From Phytohabitans houttuyneae (lineage in GTDB: Bacteria; Actinomycetota; Actinomycetes; Mycobacteriales; Micromonosporaceae): DNA of 64,000 bases. Where the stretch lies: contig NZ_BLPF01000001.1 in assembly GCF_011764425.1 (NCBI RefSeq), positions 2,967,001 to 3,031,000 on the forward strand, in the 5' to 3' direction. Below, piece after piece: positions 53,265 through 60,947 of the stretch (positions are counted from its first letter, which is position 1; each line of letters starts with the position of its first letter). The notes beneath the pieces are model-generated. The model searched no databases and was not told the DNA's origin. It saw only the letters and a program-made list of their open reading frames with translations. A program made the translations under genes and the position numbers.

Positions 53265-54773
53265 TTACGGCTGCTGCGGGTGCAGCGACTCGATCGCCCG
53301 CTTCATGCGCTTGACCGGGTCGCTCTCGCTCATCATCAGCGACGCGACCCCGTTGGAGGCGATCAGCGCCTTGGCGATGCGGCCGGCCAGGATCGGCGCG
53401 GCGAACGAGGTGCCGCTGGAGATCGCGAACCCGCCGCCGAAGTCGTCCGGGTCGATGTTTTCCCGGCTCACCCCGGCAAACGGGTCCGTGTACGCCGCGC
53501 CGGCACCCATCGCGTGGTCGAACCTCGGCATCGTGCTCACCACGGCAGCGCCCGGCGCCCAGTGGTGGACCCACTGCCCGGTGTTGCTGAACAGCGCGAT
53601 CGTGCCGTTGGGGTTGAGCGCGCCCACACTGGACACCGGCACGACGGGGGTGTCGACGCCCTGGGGCGGCGCCGCGTACGCCGCGGGGAACATCGGCCGC
53701 GCTGTCGCGTCGTTGCCGGCCGCGGCCACGACGGCCACACCGAGCTCGGCGAGGTCGCGGATCTCCTCGTAGAGCAGCGACATGTACGCGTCGTCGTCCG
53801 CTGACTCGTGGTAGAAGCCCAGCGAAAGCGAGATCACGTCGATCGCCTGGCCACCCGCCTCGCCGGCGGCAAACTTGCGGGCCAGCTCCTTGAGCGCCTG
53901 CAGGGCCGCGAGCAGCTCGGACTCGACGATCACGCCGTCGGAGTGGATCACCCGGACCGGCAGGATGTCGGCGTCCGGGCAGGTCTGCCGGACCAGCCCG
54001 CAGATGAACGTGCCGTGCCCGGCCAGCGGGTCGCGCATGCCGTCGAGCGGCCCGACCACGTCGCCGGTCGTGTCCAGCGCCGTGCCCGTGTCGCCACCGC
54101 CGAGCGCGTTGATCGGCGTCAGCATGCCGTCGGTGAACCAGTCGTGCTCCCCGCAACCCGTGTCGAGGACGGCGACCACCGGACGCCGCGGCGCCACGGT
54201 CGCCTGCCGTGCCGGGATCGGCAGCACAAGGTTGACCGGTTGGGTGGCGCCGAAGCCGAGCATGCCGTACTGCGCGACGGGGCCGAACGGGAACGCCGAG
54301 TGGTAAGGGAAGGCGGAGTGGTACGGGAACGCGGAGTGGTAGGGAAACGCCGAGTGGTACGGGAACGCCGAGTGGTACGGGCTGGCGGTGATCGGCGCGG
54401 TGGTCGCGAACATCAGGTGGTCGAGGCCGGCGCCGAGCGTGCGCAGCCGGCCGGAGTCCTTGGCACGCAGCGCCTGCAGCATGCGCCACGCGTCGGGCGT
54501 CGCCGGACCGCCGTTGCCCGGCGTGAGGCGCATGCAGCGGTCACCCTCGGCCGGGTCGTCGAGCCGGAGCTGGAGCCCCGCCGCCACCTCGTTGAGCACG
54601 CGGCGGTGGTCGCTCACGCCCTGGCGGCGCATCAGCAGCCGGTTGGCGACGTAGACGGTGGACTGAAGTCGCTGGTCGGGCAGCACCTGGGCCGCGACGG
54701 GGTCGAGGGCCCGTGCGCCGTACGCCGCGAGGAGCGCCGGCGGCGGTGTCGGGACATGGTTGTTGCTGGCCAC
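53265..54773 (-). CDS. Cytoplasmic S8 (subtilisin-like) peptidase, 502 aa
   Basis: The protein lacks a signal peptide. An N-terminal domain of about 130 residues and five tandem PYHSAF units (about 132-161) precede a subtilase domain with Asp204 (AVLDTGCG), His253 (GHGTFICG), oxyanion Asn354 (AAGN) and Ser456 (SGTSFAAP). All catalytic residues are present, so activity is expected, probably inside the cell and tightly controlled. GTG 54773 has GGGAG eight bases upstream. It lies between the small beta-domain protein and the CHAT protease in one operon led by an ECF sigma gene. Confidence 0.88.
   Translation of the reverse strand: MASNNHVPTPPPALLAAYGARALDPVAAQVLPDQRLQSTVYVANRLLMRRQGVSDHRRVLNEVAAGLQLRLDDPAEGDRCMRLTPGNGGPATPDAWRMLQALRAKDSGRLRTLGAGLDHLMFATTAPITASPYHSAFPYHSAFPYHSAFPYHSAFPYHSAFPFGPVAQYGMLGFGATQPVNLVLPIPARQATVAPRRPVVAVLDTGCGEHDWFTDGMLTPINALGGGDTGTALDTTGDVVGPLDGMRDPLAGHGTFICGLVRQTCPDADILPVRVIHSDGVIVESELLAALQALKELARKFAAGEAGGQAIDVISLSLGFYHESADDDAYMSLLYEEIRDLAELGVAVVAAAGNDATARPMFPAAYAAPPQGVDTPVVPVSSVGALNPNGTIALFSNTGQWVHHWAPGAAVVSTMPRFDHAMGAGAAYTDPFAGVSRENIDPDDFGGGFAISSGTSFAAPILAGRIAKALIASNGVASLMMSESDPVKRMKRAIESLHPQQP
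54291..54380. repeat. Five 18-bp tandem repeats encoding PYHSAF
   Basis: Units at 54291, 54309, 54327, 54345 and 54363 follow the pattern GAACGCCGAGTGGTACGG with one to three substitutions each, mostly in third codon positions. On the minus strand they encode five identical hexapeptides in the linker between the N-terminal and catalytic domains of the subtilase. Synonymous differences with conserved protein show selection on the peptide. Confidence 0.9.
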
Positions 54774-54800
54774 GATTAACTCCCACGGAAGAGGTCGGGG

Positions 54801-55268
54801 CTAAAGCTGCACCGGCGGTGTCACCACCGGGCGGTGCAGGGAGACCGTCGCCCCGGTCGTCGGATGGATCATGATCTGCACCAGGCCGGACGGCACCTCC
54901 GCGAAAGCGAACCGCCCGTCGTCGTCGGCCTGGGTCTCGTGCACACCTCGCGGAGTGCGCAGCTCGACCCGCAGCGCGCCGCCTGGTGCGATCCAACCGT
55001 CGATTCGGCGCCGCTGCGGTCCCGAATCCGACACGGTCACCATCACAGTGAGGCTTTCCGCCGAAAAGGTGACCGTCGACGCGGTCTCCGGGCCACGCGC
55101 ACCAGCCGGCTGGAGAGCCTCTTGCAGCCGCATGAGCTCGAATTCCAGGTCTTCCAACCGCAGCGTGAAAAGCACGCGGTCGGCCAGGTCCACGGGCGGC
55201 GGATCCAATGTGTCGTACATGTCATGGACCGCACGCAACAGCGTCAGGTCGTCAGTCACGCCGGTCAC
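54801..55268 (-). CDS. Small protein with helical N-terminus and CarboxypepD_reg/transthyretin-like domain
   Basis: The 155-residue protein has a helical N-terminal part (LTLLRAVHDMYDTLDPPPVD, LRLEDLEFELMRLQEAL) and a beta-sandwich of about 85 residues with the RIDGWIAPGGALRVELRTPR and DDDGRFAFAEVPSGLVQIMI motifs of carboxypeptidase-regulatory-like domains. No signal peptide is present. GTG 55268 overlaps the sigma stop by 17 bases; GTG 55259 is also possible. Being encoded between the sigma factor and the protease, it may bind and control either one (inference). Confidence 0.7.
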   Translation of the reverse strand: MTGVTDDLTLLRAVHDMYDTLDPPPVDLADRVLFTLRLEDLEFELMRLQEALQPAGARGPETASTVTFSAESLTVMVTVSDSGPQRRRIDGWIAPGGALRVELRTPRGVHETQADDDGRFAFAEVPSGLVQIMIHPTTGATVSLHRPVVTPPVQL

Positions 55269-55860
55269 TCCACTCCGGATCGGCGGCCAGCAGGCCGCGT
55301 AGCTTGTCGAGGCAGCGCCCCCGGGTCGGACCGATGCTGCCCACCGCGATCCCCAGCTCGGTGGAGAGCGAGGCGTAGTCCGGCCGGTCCTCGAACGCGA
55401 TCACCCGCAGCAGCCGCCGGCAACGCTCGGGCAGCTCCGCGATGTGGCGCCACAGGGTGTGGGCGGTGCGCTCGGCCAGCACCGTGGTGTCCGGCCCGCC
55501 CACCGGGGGTAGCGCCGCGTCGAGGGTCTGCGGCTCCGCCACGTCCACCCGCTTGCCGGCACGGGCGGTGCGCCACGCCTCGCGGCGCGCGGTGGTCGTC
55601 GTCCACCGGAGCACCGCCTGCGGGTCGCGCACCGAGTCCACATTGCGCACCAGGGCCAGCCAGGTCGTCTGCACCACGTCTTCGGCCGACTCACGATCGA
55701 GCCCATAAGCCCGGACAAGGTGCCACAACACCGGCGTCAGCAGCCGGACCAGCCGGTCCAGCGCCGCCGGGTCACCGGCCCGCCACGCGGCGAACTCGCG
55801 CGCTGCCACCTCCCAGGAGGTCGTGCCGACACCGGTGTCGTCAGAAGTCGCCGATGTCAT
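55252..55860 (-). CDS. ECF-type sigma factor of the subtilase/CHAT operon
   Basis: The 202-residue protein has sigma region 2 (AYGLDRESAEDVVQTTWLAL, ALVRNVDSVRDPQAVLRWTT) and region 4 (about 140-190, LPERCRRLLRVIAFEDRPDY, YASLSTELGIAVGSIGPTRG). A GGGAGGTG ribosome site lies five bases before ATG 55860. It is the first gene of a four-gene operon with overlapping or short junctions. No recognisable membrane anti-sigma factor is encoded, so control may be through the small protein or by proteolysis. Confidence 0.88.
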   Translation of the reverse strand: MTSATSDDTGVGTTSWEVAAREFAAWRAGDPAALDRLVRLLTPVLWHLVRAYGLDRESAEDVVQTTWLALVRNVDSVRDPQAVLRWTTTTARREAWRTARAGKRVDVAEPQTLDAALPPVGGPDTTVLAERTAHTLWRHIAELPERCRRLLRVIAFEDRPDYASLSTELGIAVGSIGPTRGRCLDKLRGLLAADPEWSDRRD

Positions 55861-56181
55861 CGCACCTCCCTCTTACCCGTCGCCTGCCGCCAGGGCAGGG
55901 CCTGACCTGCACCCCAACACACTGCGCCATCGTAGGTGGATTTCGATATCACCCAGGCGACAGTGCGCCGCGCACAAGGGAGGAGGTGATCAAAGTCGCG
56001 CTGATACCTCGGCGACAAAAGAAATTATCCGTGTATCACGGGCGCTCTTGGACGCTCCTCTACCCGGACTTCACAGAGCCGCGAGGTGCATGGGGGTGCA
56101 CCGAGCGGCCCGCTCCCCCTCTGGGGCTGGGGGAGGGACGGCGGGGGTGCTTCCCGGGGGATGCACCCCCGCTGCGTTCCC
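55861..56181. other. Intergenic region upstream of the sigma/subtilase/CHAT operon
   Basis: No convincing gene is present in these 321 bases. The part next to the sigma start should contain the operon promoter. The distal part is G/C-run rich: it has the hairpin at 56113-56135, and GGGGGTGCA (56091-56099) can pair with TGCACCCCC (56162-56170) around it, forming a long imperfect stem downstream of the STAS gene. Confidence 0.5.
56113..56135. terminator. Terminator after the STAS gene
   Basis: CTCCCCC and GGGGGAG pair across a 9-base loop, 47 bases downstream of the STAS stop codon, enclosed by the longer 56091/56162 pairing. Confidence 0.6.
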
Positions 56182-56580
56182 TCAGATCCGCGACACCTGC
56201 CGGCTGATGGCCACGGGCGCCGGCCAGGGACGGGTGATCTCCTCGGCGACCGCCGACGAGCCCACGATCGGAATCACCCGGTTGACCCGGGTGGCGCGCA
56301 GCGTGCGGCGGACCACCGCGTTCGGATTGCAGATGACCAGCTGCCCGCCGCGGGCGCGGACGCGCAGGTGCACAGCGACAAGCACCCGGACCCCCGCGGC
56401 GGACAGGAAGTCGACTCCCCCGAGGTCGACCCGCAAGGGCGCCGGGGTGGGCGGCAAGGCCCACAACAGCGCCCGGAACTCGTCCACGTTTGCTATGTCG
56501 ATCTCACCGCTGACGCGTACGTCCGTCCCCCTCGCACCGGCGGTGACCTCGGCCTTCAACTGGTGCTGACTTTCCCCCAT
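56182..56580 (-). CDS. STAS-domain anti-sigma factor antagonist
   Basis: The 132-residue protein is a single STAS domain (GEIDIANVDEFRALL, VDLGGVDFLSAAGVRVLVAV), with the phosphorylatable Ser in FLSAAG as in SpoIIAA/RsbV-type antagonists. Unphosphorylated, these bind a serine-kinase anti-sigma factor and free its sigma factor. No anti-sigma kinase gene is adjacent. The ATG at 56580 is preferred. A palindromic box (56648-56665) lies about 70 bases upstream. Confidence 0.85.
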   Translation of the reverse strand: MGESQHQLKAEVTAGARGTDVRVSGEIDIANVDEFRALLWALPPTPAPLRVDLGGVDFLSAAGVRVLVAVHLRVRARGGQLVICNPNAVVRRTLRATRVNRVIPIVGSSAVAEEITRPWPAPVAISRQVSRI

Positions 56581-56647
56581 GACCACGAGCCTAGGGAGGC
56601 GAACGGCTCGCGACGACCTACCGGATGTGGAATGTCGGGCACACTTG

Positions 56648-56665
56648 CTACGACCAAAGTCGTAG
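56648..56665. promoter_or_regulatory. Palindromic box CTACGAC-N4-GTCGTAG
   Basis: The seven-base arms are perfect with a 4-base spacer (minus strand CTACGACTTTGGTCGTAG). The site lies between the end of the response-regulator gene and the STAS start. The core GAC-TTTG-GTC has the same form as the boxes at 34082 and 38556. Confidence 0.55.
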
Positions 56666-56669
56666 GGGA

Positions 56670-57344
56670 TCACTCGGTCCCGGGGTGGACGACCCCGGTC
56701 TCGTACGCGTAGACCACCACCTGCACCCTGTCGCGCAGCGCCAGCTTTGTCAGGATCCTCCCCACATGTGTCTTGACCGTCGCCTCCGATACGACAAGCG
56801 ACTGCGCGATCTCCGCGTTCGAGTGGCCGCGCGCGACCTCGACGAGCACCTCCCGTTCCCGATCGGTGAGCTGGCCCAGCCGCTCGTCGGTGGGTGACCG
56901 CCCGGTCGCCGGGTCGGGCAGGTGCCCGGCGAACGCGTCGATCAACCGGCGGGTCACGCTCGGCGCGACCACCGCGTCACCGCCCGCAACCGACCGGATG
57001 CCGCTGATCAGGTCGGCGGGCGGCACGTCCTTGAGCAGGAAGCCGCTCGCACCGGCACGCAGCGCGGCGTACACGTACTCGTCGAGGTTGAACGTGGTGA
57101 GCACCAGGACCCGCGCCGCGGAGCCGGACTCGACGATCCGCCGCGTCGCCTCGATGCCGTCGGTGCCCGGCATGCGCACGTCCATCAGCACCACATCCGG
57201 CGCCAGCGCCCGGGTCATCGCGGCGGCCTGCGCGCCGTCGCCAGCCTCACCGACCACCTCCAGGTCGGGCTGGGTCGAAAGCACCATGCGGAAGCCAAGA
57301 CGCAGCAGCGCCTGGTCGTCGGCGAGGAGGATGCGGATCGTCAC
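56670..57344 (-). CDS. NarL/FixJ-family response regulator
   Basis: The 224-residue regulator starts at GTG 57344 (TIRILLADDQALL), with the phosphoacceptor Asp in VVLMDVRMPGTDG, Lys in SGFLLKDVPP and a LuxR helix-turn-helix (LTDREREVLVEVARGHSNAE). The start overlaps the kinase stop (GTGA). The ABC exporter upstream on the same strand is the probable target. Confidence 0.93.
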   Translation of the reverse strand: MTIRILLADDQALLRLGFRMVLSTQPDLEVVGEAGDGAQAAAMTRALAPDVVLMDVRMPGTDGIEATRRIVESGSAARVLVLTTFNLDEYVYAALRAGASGFLLKDVPPADLISGIRSVAGGDAVVAPSVTRRLIDAFAGHLPDPATGRSPTDERLGQLTDREREVLVEVARGHSNAEIAQSLVVSEATVKTHVGRILTKLALRDRVQVVVYAYETGVVHPGTE

Positions 57345-58492
57345 GCCGACCCCCCGTCGTCGAAGCGCAGCCGCGCGTGCACCCGCCACCCGCGCGCGCC
57401 TTCGCGGGGCCCGGCCGTCACCTCGCCACCGTACGCGGCGGACCGCTCCGCCATCCCGGTCAGGCCGTGACCACCGCCGGCCGCCGGCGCGGGCACCCGC
57501 CGCCCACCGTCGTCGACGACCTCCACCTCGGCCCCGCCGTCGCCGTACCGGAGTCGGACCTGCGCGCTCGCCTCCGCCCCGGCGTGCTTGAGCGTGTTTG
57601 TCAGCGCCTCCTGCACGATGCGGTACACGGCCACACCCGCGCCCCCACCCCACTCCCCCGGCACCCCGTCGACGGTCAGCACGACCCGCACACCCGCCGC
57701 GCGCACCCGCTCGACAAGCGCGTCGATGCCGTCCAGCCCCGGCTGTGGCGCGCGCCCGGCGCCCTCCTCCCGGAGCAGGCCGAGCACGCGGCGCATCTCG
57801 CCCAGCGCCTCCCGCCCGGTGGCGGCGACCATGTGCATGGTGCCCGCGGCCTGCTCGGGCGCGGCGGCAGCGGTGAGCGCGGCGCCGTCGGCGAGCGCGA
57901 CCATCACGGCCAGGTTGTGCGCCACGATGTCGTGCATGTCGCGGGCGATCCGGGCCCGCTCGGCGGCCACGGCGATCTGGGCCTGCTGGTCCCGCTCACG
58001 CTCCAGCCGCCGCGCCCGCTCCTCGAGCTCCTCCATGTACGCCCGGCGGGTGCGCACCGCGATTCCCAGCAGTACCGTGGCGGCGAGCACCGACGTGACG
58101 AACCCCAGCGCCGTCCAATGTGGACCATCGGCGACAAACACCACGAGCGCCGGCACCTCGATCGCCGCGACGATCGCGACGAGCTGCCGGCGCGGGCCGT
58201 ACCGCGCCGCGGTGTAGACGGCCACCGTGACGACCGACTCCGGGTACAGCCCCTCGACGCGTACGCCGACGATCGCGCCGGCCAGGATCGCCAGTGCGAA
58301 CACAGCCCAGAAGACCCCGACCGGCCAACGCCGCCGCCACGCGATGGGCGCGTGCACGGCGACGAACCAGATCCACTCGTCGGCGCCCGCCCCGCGGAGC
58401 ACCGCCGGCCCGGTGAAGAGGGCAAGCAGGACGGCGAGGCCGGCGTCGACCAGGCGCGGGTGCCGCGCCAGCACGGTCCGCAGGGTCCCCAT
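57341..58492 (-). CDS. Sensor histidine kinase, HisKA_3 type
   Basis: The 383-residue kinase has about five N-terminal membrane helices (to residue 145), a coiled coil, RIARDMHDIVAHNLAVMVAL with the phosphoacceptor His, and a HATPase domain (ALTNTLKHAGAEA, GLTGMAERSAAYGG). It lies 9 bases downstream of the ABC permease gene, so exporter, kinase and regulator form one operon, as in several antibiotic-sensing modules. Confidence 0.92.
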   Translation of the reverse strand: MGTLRTVLARHPRLVDAGLAVLLALFTGPAVLRGAGADEWIWFVAVHAPIAWRRRWPVGVFWAVFALAILAGAIVGVRVEGLYPESVVTVAVYTAARYGPRRQLVAIVAAIEVPALVVFVADGPHWTALGFVTSVLAATVLLGIAVRTRRAYMEELEERARRLERERDQQAQIAVAAERARIARDMHDIVAHNLAVMVALADGAALTAAAAPEQAAGTMHMVAATGREALGEMRRVLGLLREEGAGRAPQPGLDGIDALVERVRAAGVRVVLTVDGVPGEWGGGAGVAVYRIVQEALTNTLKHAGAEASAQVRLRYGDGGAEVEVVDDGGRRVPAPAAGGGHGLTGMAERSAAYGGEVTAGPREGARGWRVHARLRFDDGGSA

Positions 58493-58501
58493 GGCGGAAG
58501 G

Positions 58502-59281
58502 TTATGCGTCCCGGCGCAGCAGTAGGGCGACTCCACCCGCGAGAAGGAGCGCGGACCACCCCACCATGACGGCCGCCGAGGCGCCCGGCGCGAGCGTCTC
58601 GAACGGCTGCCCACCCCCGTCGATGCTGTACATGGCCTGGCCGGCGACCGTGGGCACGTACTTCATCACGTCCTTCTCCATCTCGCCGGGCAGCACCGGA
58701 CCGAGCAGCACCGGGATGACGAAAAGCGCGGCGACCAGCGTGGTGATCGCGCCGGCCGTGTGCCGCACCGCCGTGCCGACGCCGAGGCCGAGCAGACCCA
58801 CCAGCACCGGGGCGAGCGTCGCGCCCACGATCGCGCGGGGCACGCCGGCGTCACCCAGCGAGGCGCCGTGCTCACCGAGAAACGCCTGGCAGGCCAGAAA
58901 CGAGCCGAGTGCCGTCACGGCCATCACCGGCAGCGTGACCGCCACCTGCACCACCGCCTTGGCCGCCGTCACGGGCCACCGCCTCGGCACGGCGGTGAGG
59001 GTGGCACGGATGAGGCCACTGCCGTACTCGCCGGTCATCTGGAGCACGCCGAACACGCCGAAGACCAGGACGAAGAAGTCGATCGGCAGGAACGCGGCGC
59101 CGACCACCTCGGGCAGCGCGGGTGGCGGGTCTCCGCCCTCGACCGCGTGGCGCACCCCGTACCCGATCGCGCCCGCGATGCCGACCGCGAGCACCGCCGA
59201 CGTGCCGAGCGTGACCCAGGTGGAACGGAGCGAGACGAGCTTGGTCCACTCCGCCCGCACGACGCGTGGAAACGTGATCAC
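58502..59281 (-). CDS. ABC-2 type transporter permease
   Basis: The 259-residue protein starts with RAEWTKLVSLRSTWVTL, the usual entry of this drug/lantibiotic exporter group, has six membrane helices with the GEYGSGLIRATL turn after the second, and ends ALLLRRDA. GTG 59281 overlaps the ATPase stop. It shows what the deleted permease at 37074 would look like when intact. Confidence 0.9.
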   Translation of the reverse strand: MITFPRVVRAEWTKLVSLRSTWVTLGTSAVLAVGIAGAIGYGVRHAVEGGDPPPALPEVVGAAFLPIDFFVLVFGVFGVLQMTGEYGSGLIRATLTAVPRRWPVTAAKAVVQVAVTLPVMAVTALGSFLACQAFLGEHGASLGDAGVPRAIVGATLAPVLVGLLGLGVGTAVRHTAGAITTLVAALFVIPVLLGPVLPGEMEKDVMKYVPTVAGQAMYSIDGGGQPFETLAPGASAAVMVGWSALLLAGGVALLLRRDA

Positions 59282-60174
59282 GCGAACTCCACCGCCTCCC
59301 GGGTCAGGTCCATGTAGGCCTCTTCCAGCGACGCGCGGCGCGGCGTCAGCTCGTGCAGCGCGATCCCGTGGCGCCGGGCCAGGTCGCCGATCTCCGCGGC
59401 GCTCGCGCCGCTGACCTGGAGCAGGCCCGGCTCCGCGCTGGTCACCGCCGCGCGGCCGGCAACCAGCGCGTCGCGGAGGGCGGTGGCTTCGGGGGTACGG
59501 ACGAGCACGCTGCCGACCGCCACCCGCGCGATGAGCTCCGCCACGGTGGTGTCGGCGAGCAGCCGCCCCCGACCGATGATCACCAGATGCTCGGCGGTCA
59601 CCGCCATCTCGCTCATGAGGTGGCTGGAGACGAGGACCGTGCGCCCTTCGGCGGCCAGCCCTTTGAGCAGGTTGCGGATCCAGAGCACACCGTCGGGGTC
59701 GAGCCCGTTGACCGGCTCGTCGAGGATCACCGCGGCCGGGTCGCCGAGCAGCGCTGCCGCGATTCCGAGCCGCTGCCCCATACCGAGTGAGAAGCCACCG
59801 GCCCGCCGCCGGGCGACCGCCTCCAGCCCGACCGCCGCCAGCACCTCGTCCACCCGCGCGGCCGGGATGCCGTGTGTCTGTGCGAGCGCGAGCAGGTGGC
59901 TGCGCGCCGTACGTCCCTTGTGGACGGACTTGGCGTCGAGCAGCGCACCCACCTGCCGCAGCGGGGCGGTGTGCTCCCGGTAGGCCCGGCCGTTGACGGT
60001 GGCGACACCGCCGGTCGGCCGGTCCAGCCCCACGATCATGCGCATGGTGGTGGACTTGCCGGCGCCATTGGGGCCGAGAAAGCCGGTCACCTGGCCCGGC
60101 TTGACCGTGAACGAGAGCTCGTCGACGGCGAGCTTGTCGCCGAAGCGCTTGCTCAGCGCGTGTACCTCAATCAT
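59278..60174 (-). CDS. ABC transporter ATP-binding protein (ABC-2 exporter type)
   Basis: The 298-residue ATPase has Walker A GPNGAGKSTTMRMIVGL, signature FSLGMGQRLGIAAALLGDPA, Walker B VILDEPVNGLDPDG and the C-terminal ASLEEAYMDLT domain. It is a close paralogue of the ATPase at 37573. Exporter substrate is unknown; the group includes peptide-antibiotic and multidrug exporters. Confidence 0.93.
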   Translation of the reverse strand: MIEVHALSKRFGDKLAVDELSFTVKPGQVTGFLGPNGAGKSTTMRMIVGLDRPTGGVATVNGRAYREHTAPLRQVGALLDAKSVHKGRTARSHLLALAQTHGIPAARVDEVLAAVGLEAVARRRAGGFSLGMGQRLGIAAALLGDPAAVILDEPVNGLDPDGVLWIRNLLKGLAAEGRTVLVSSHLMSEMAVTAEHLVIIGRGRLLADTTVAELIARVAVGSVLVRTPEATALRDALVAGRAAVTSAEPGLLQVSGASAAEIGDLARRHGIALHELTPRRASLEEAYMDLTREAVEFA

Positions 60175-60249
60175 GGTCCTGACGCTAGGCTCGCGCGCCC
60201 GCCGCGCCGACCGCCTGCGGCGTGATCCCGCCGCGTGCGGGCGTCAGCC

Positions 60250-60909
60250 TCAGGTCTGACCCACTCCTCCCGGAGGCTGATCCGCGCCCACGATCTCGTC
60301 GATCAGCCCGTACTCCATCGCCTGCTCGGCGGTGAGCATCCGGCCGGCGGACAGATCGTCCTCGATCCGGCTGCGCGGCTGCCCGGTCGCCGTGGCGATC
60401 CGCACGGCCAACTCCTCCAGCTCGCGCAGGTACTGCCCCGCCGCCGCGGCCACCTCGTCGGCGGTGCCGCTGACCGTGGCGGAGCGCGGCTCGCTGAGGC
60501 GGATGCGCGAGTGCCGGTACGCCAGCCGCCGCGCCGACGCCGCGAGCACCCCCACGGCCGCGCCGCCGGTGAGGCTGGTGACCACCGCGTGCACCGGCGC
60601 GCCCATCGTGTCGATCACGTCGATCAGACCGAACGCGGCGGCCAGGTCGCCGTCGGGCGTGGCCAGCTGCAGCCGCACCGGCTCGCTGCCGAGCGCGTCC
60701 AGCGTCATCAGCGCGGCAGCCGCGCGGGTGGCGGCGCTGTCGTTGAGCGGACCGGTGACCACGACCATCCGCTGGTCGAAGAGGCGCTCCTGCAGCCACG
60801 GCGGCACGCCCTCGCCGGCCGGCACCTCGGGTGGCAGCGGCGGCTGGCCGGGCGAGCCGGGTCCGAGCGGCGGGTGCCACGGCCGGAGCGGATCGTGTCG
60901 CAGGTCCAT
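60250..60909 (-). CDS. ClpP-like protein lacking catalytic residues
   Basis: The 219-residue protein has the ClpP/crotonase fold (RMVVVTGPLNDSAATRAAA, LATPDGDLAAAFGLIDVIDT, LTAEQAMEYGLIDEIVGA) after a Pro-rich N-terminus of 35 residues. The catalytic Ser position (GxAxSMG in ClpP) is Ala118 in LTGGAAVGVLAAS, and the catalytic His position is Ser139 in SRIRLSEP. It should therefore be inactive as a peptidase and might act as a structural or regulatory subunit mixed with active ClpP. AGGAAGG precedes the ATG at 60909. Confidence 0.82.
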   Translation of the reverse strand: MDLRHDPLRPWHPPLGPGSPGQPPLPPEVPAGEGVPPWLQERLFDQRMVVVTGPLNDSAATRAAAALMTLDALGSEPVRLQLATPDGDLAAAFGLIDVIDTMGAPVHAVVTSLTGGAAVGVLAASARRLAYRHSRIRLSEPRSATVSGTADEVAAAAGQYLRELEELAVRIATATGQPRSRIEDDLSAGRMLTAEQAMEYGLIDEIVGADQPPGGVGQT

Positions 60910-60947
60910 GAGGGGCCTTCCTGATCGCTTGCCGCGACCGTAACCCC

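Noticed and set aside
54291-54380. Short regularly spaced repeats that might suggest a CRISPR array
   Set aside because: The 18-bp units are contiguous without spacers and encode an exact hexapeptide repeat in the subtilase frame. The same holds for 30753-30824. No cas genes are present.
60250-60909. Annotation as an active ATP-dependent Clp protease proteolytic subunit
   Set aside because: The nucleophile Ser and catalytic His positions are Ala and Ser, so calling it an active protease is not supported.
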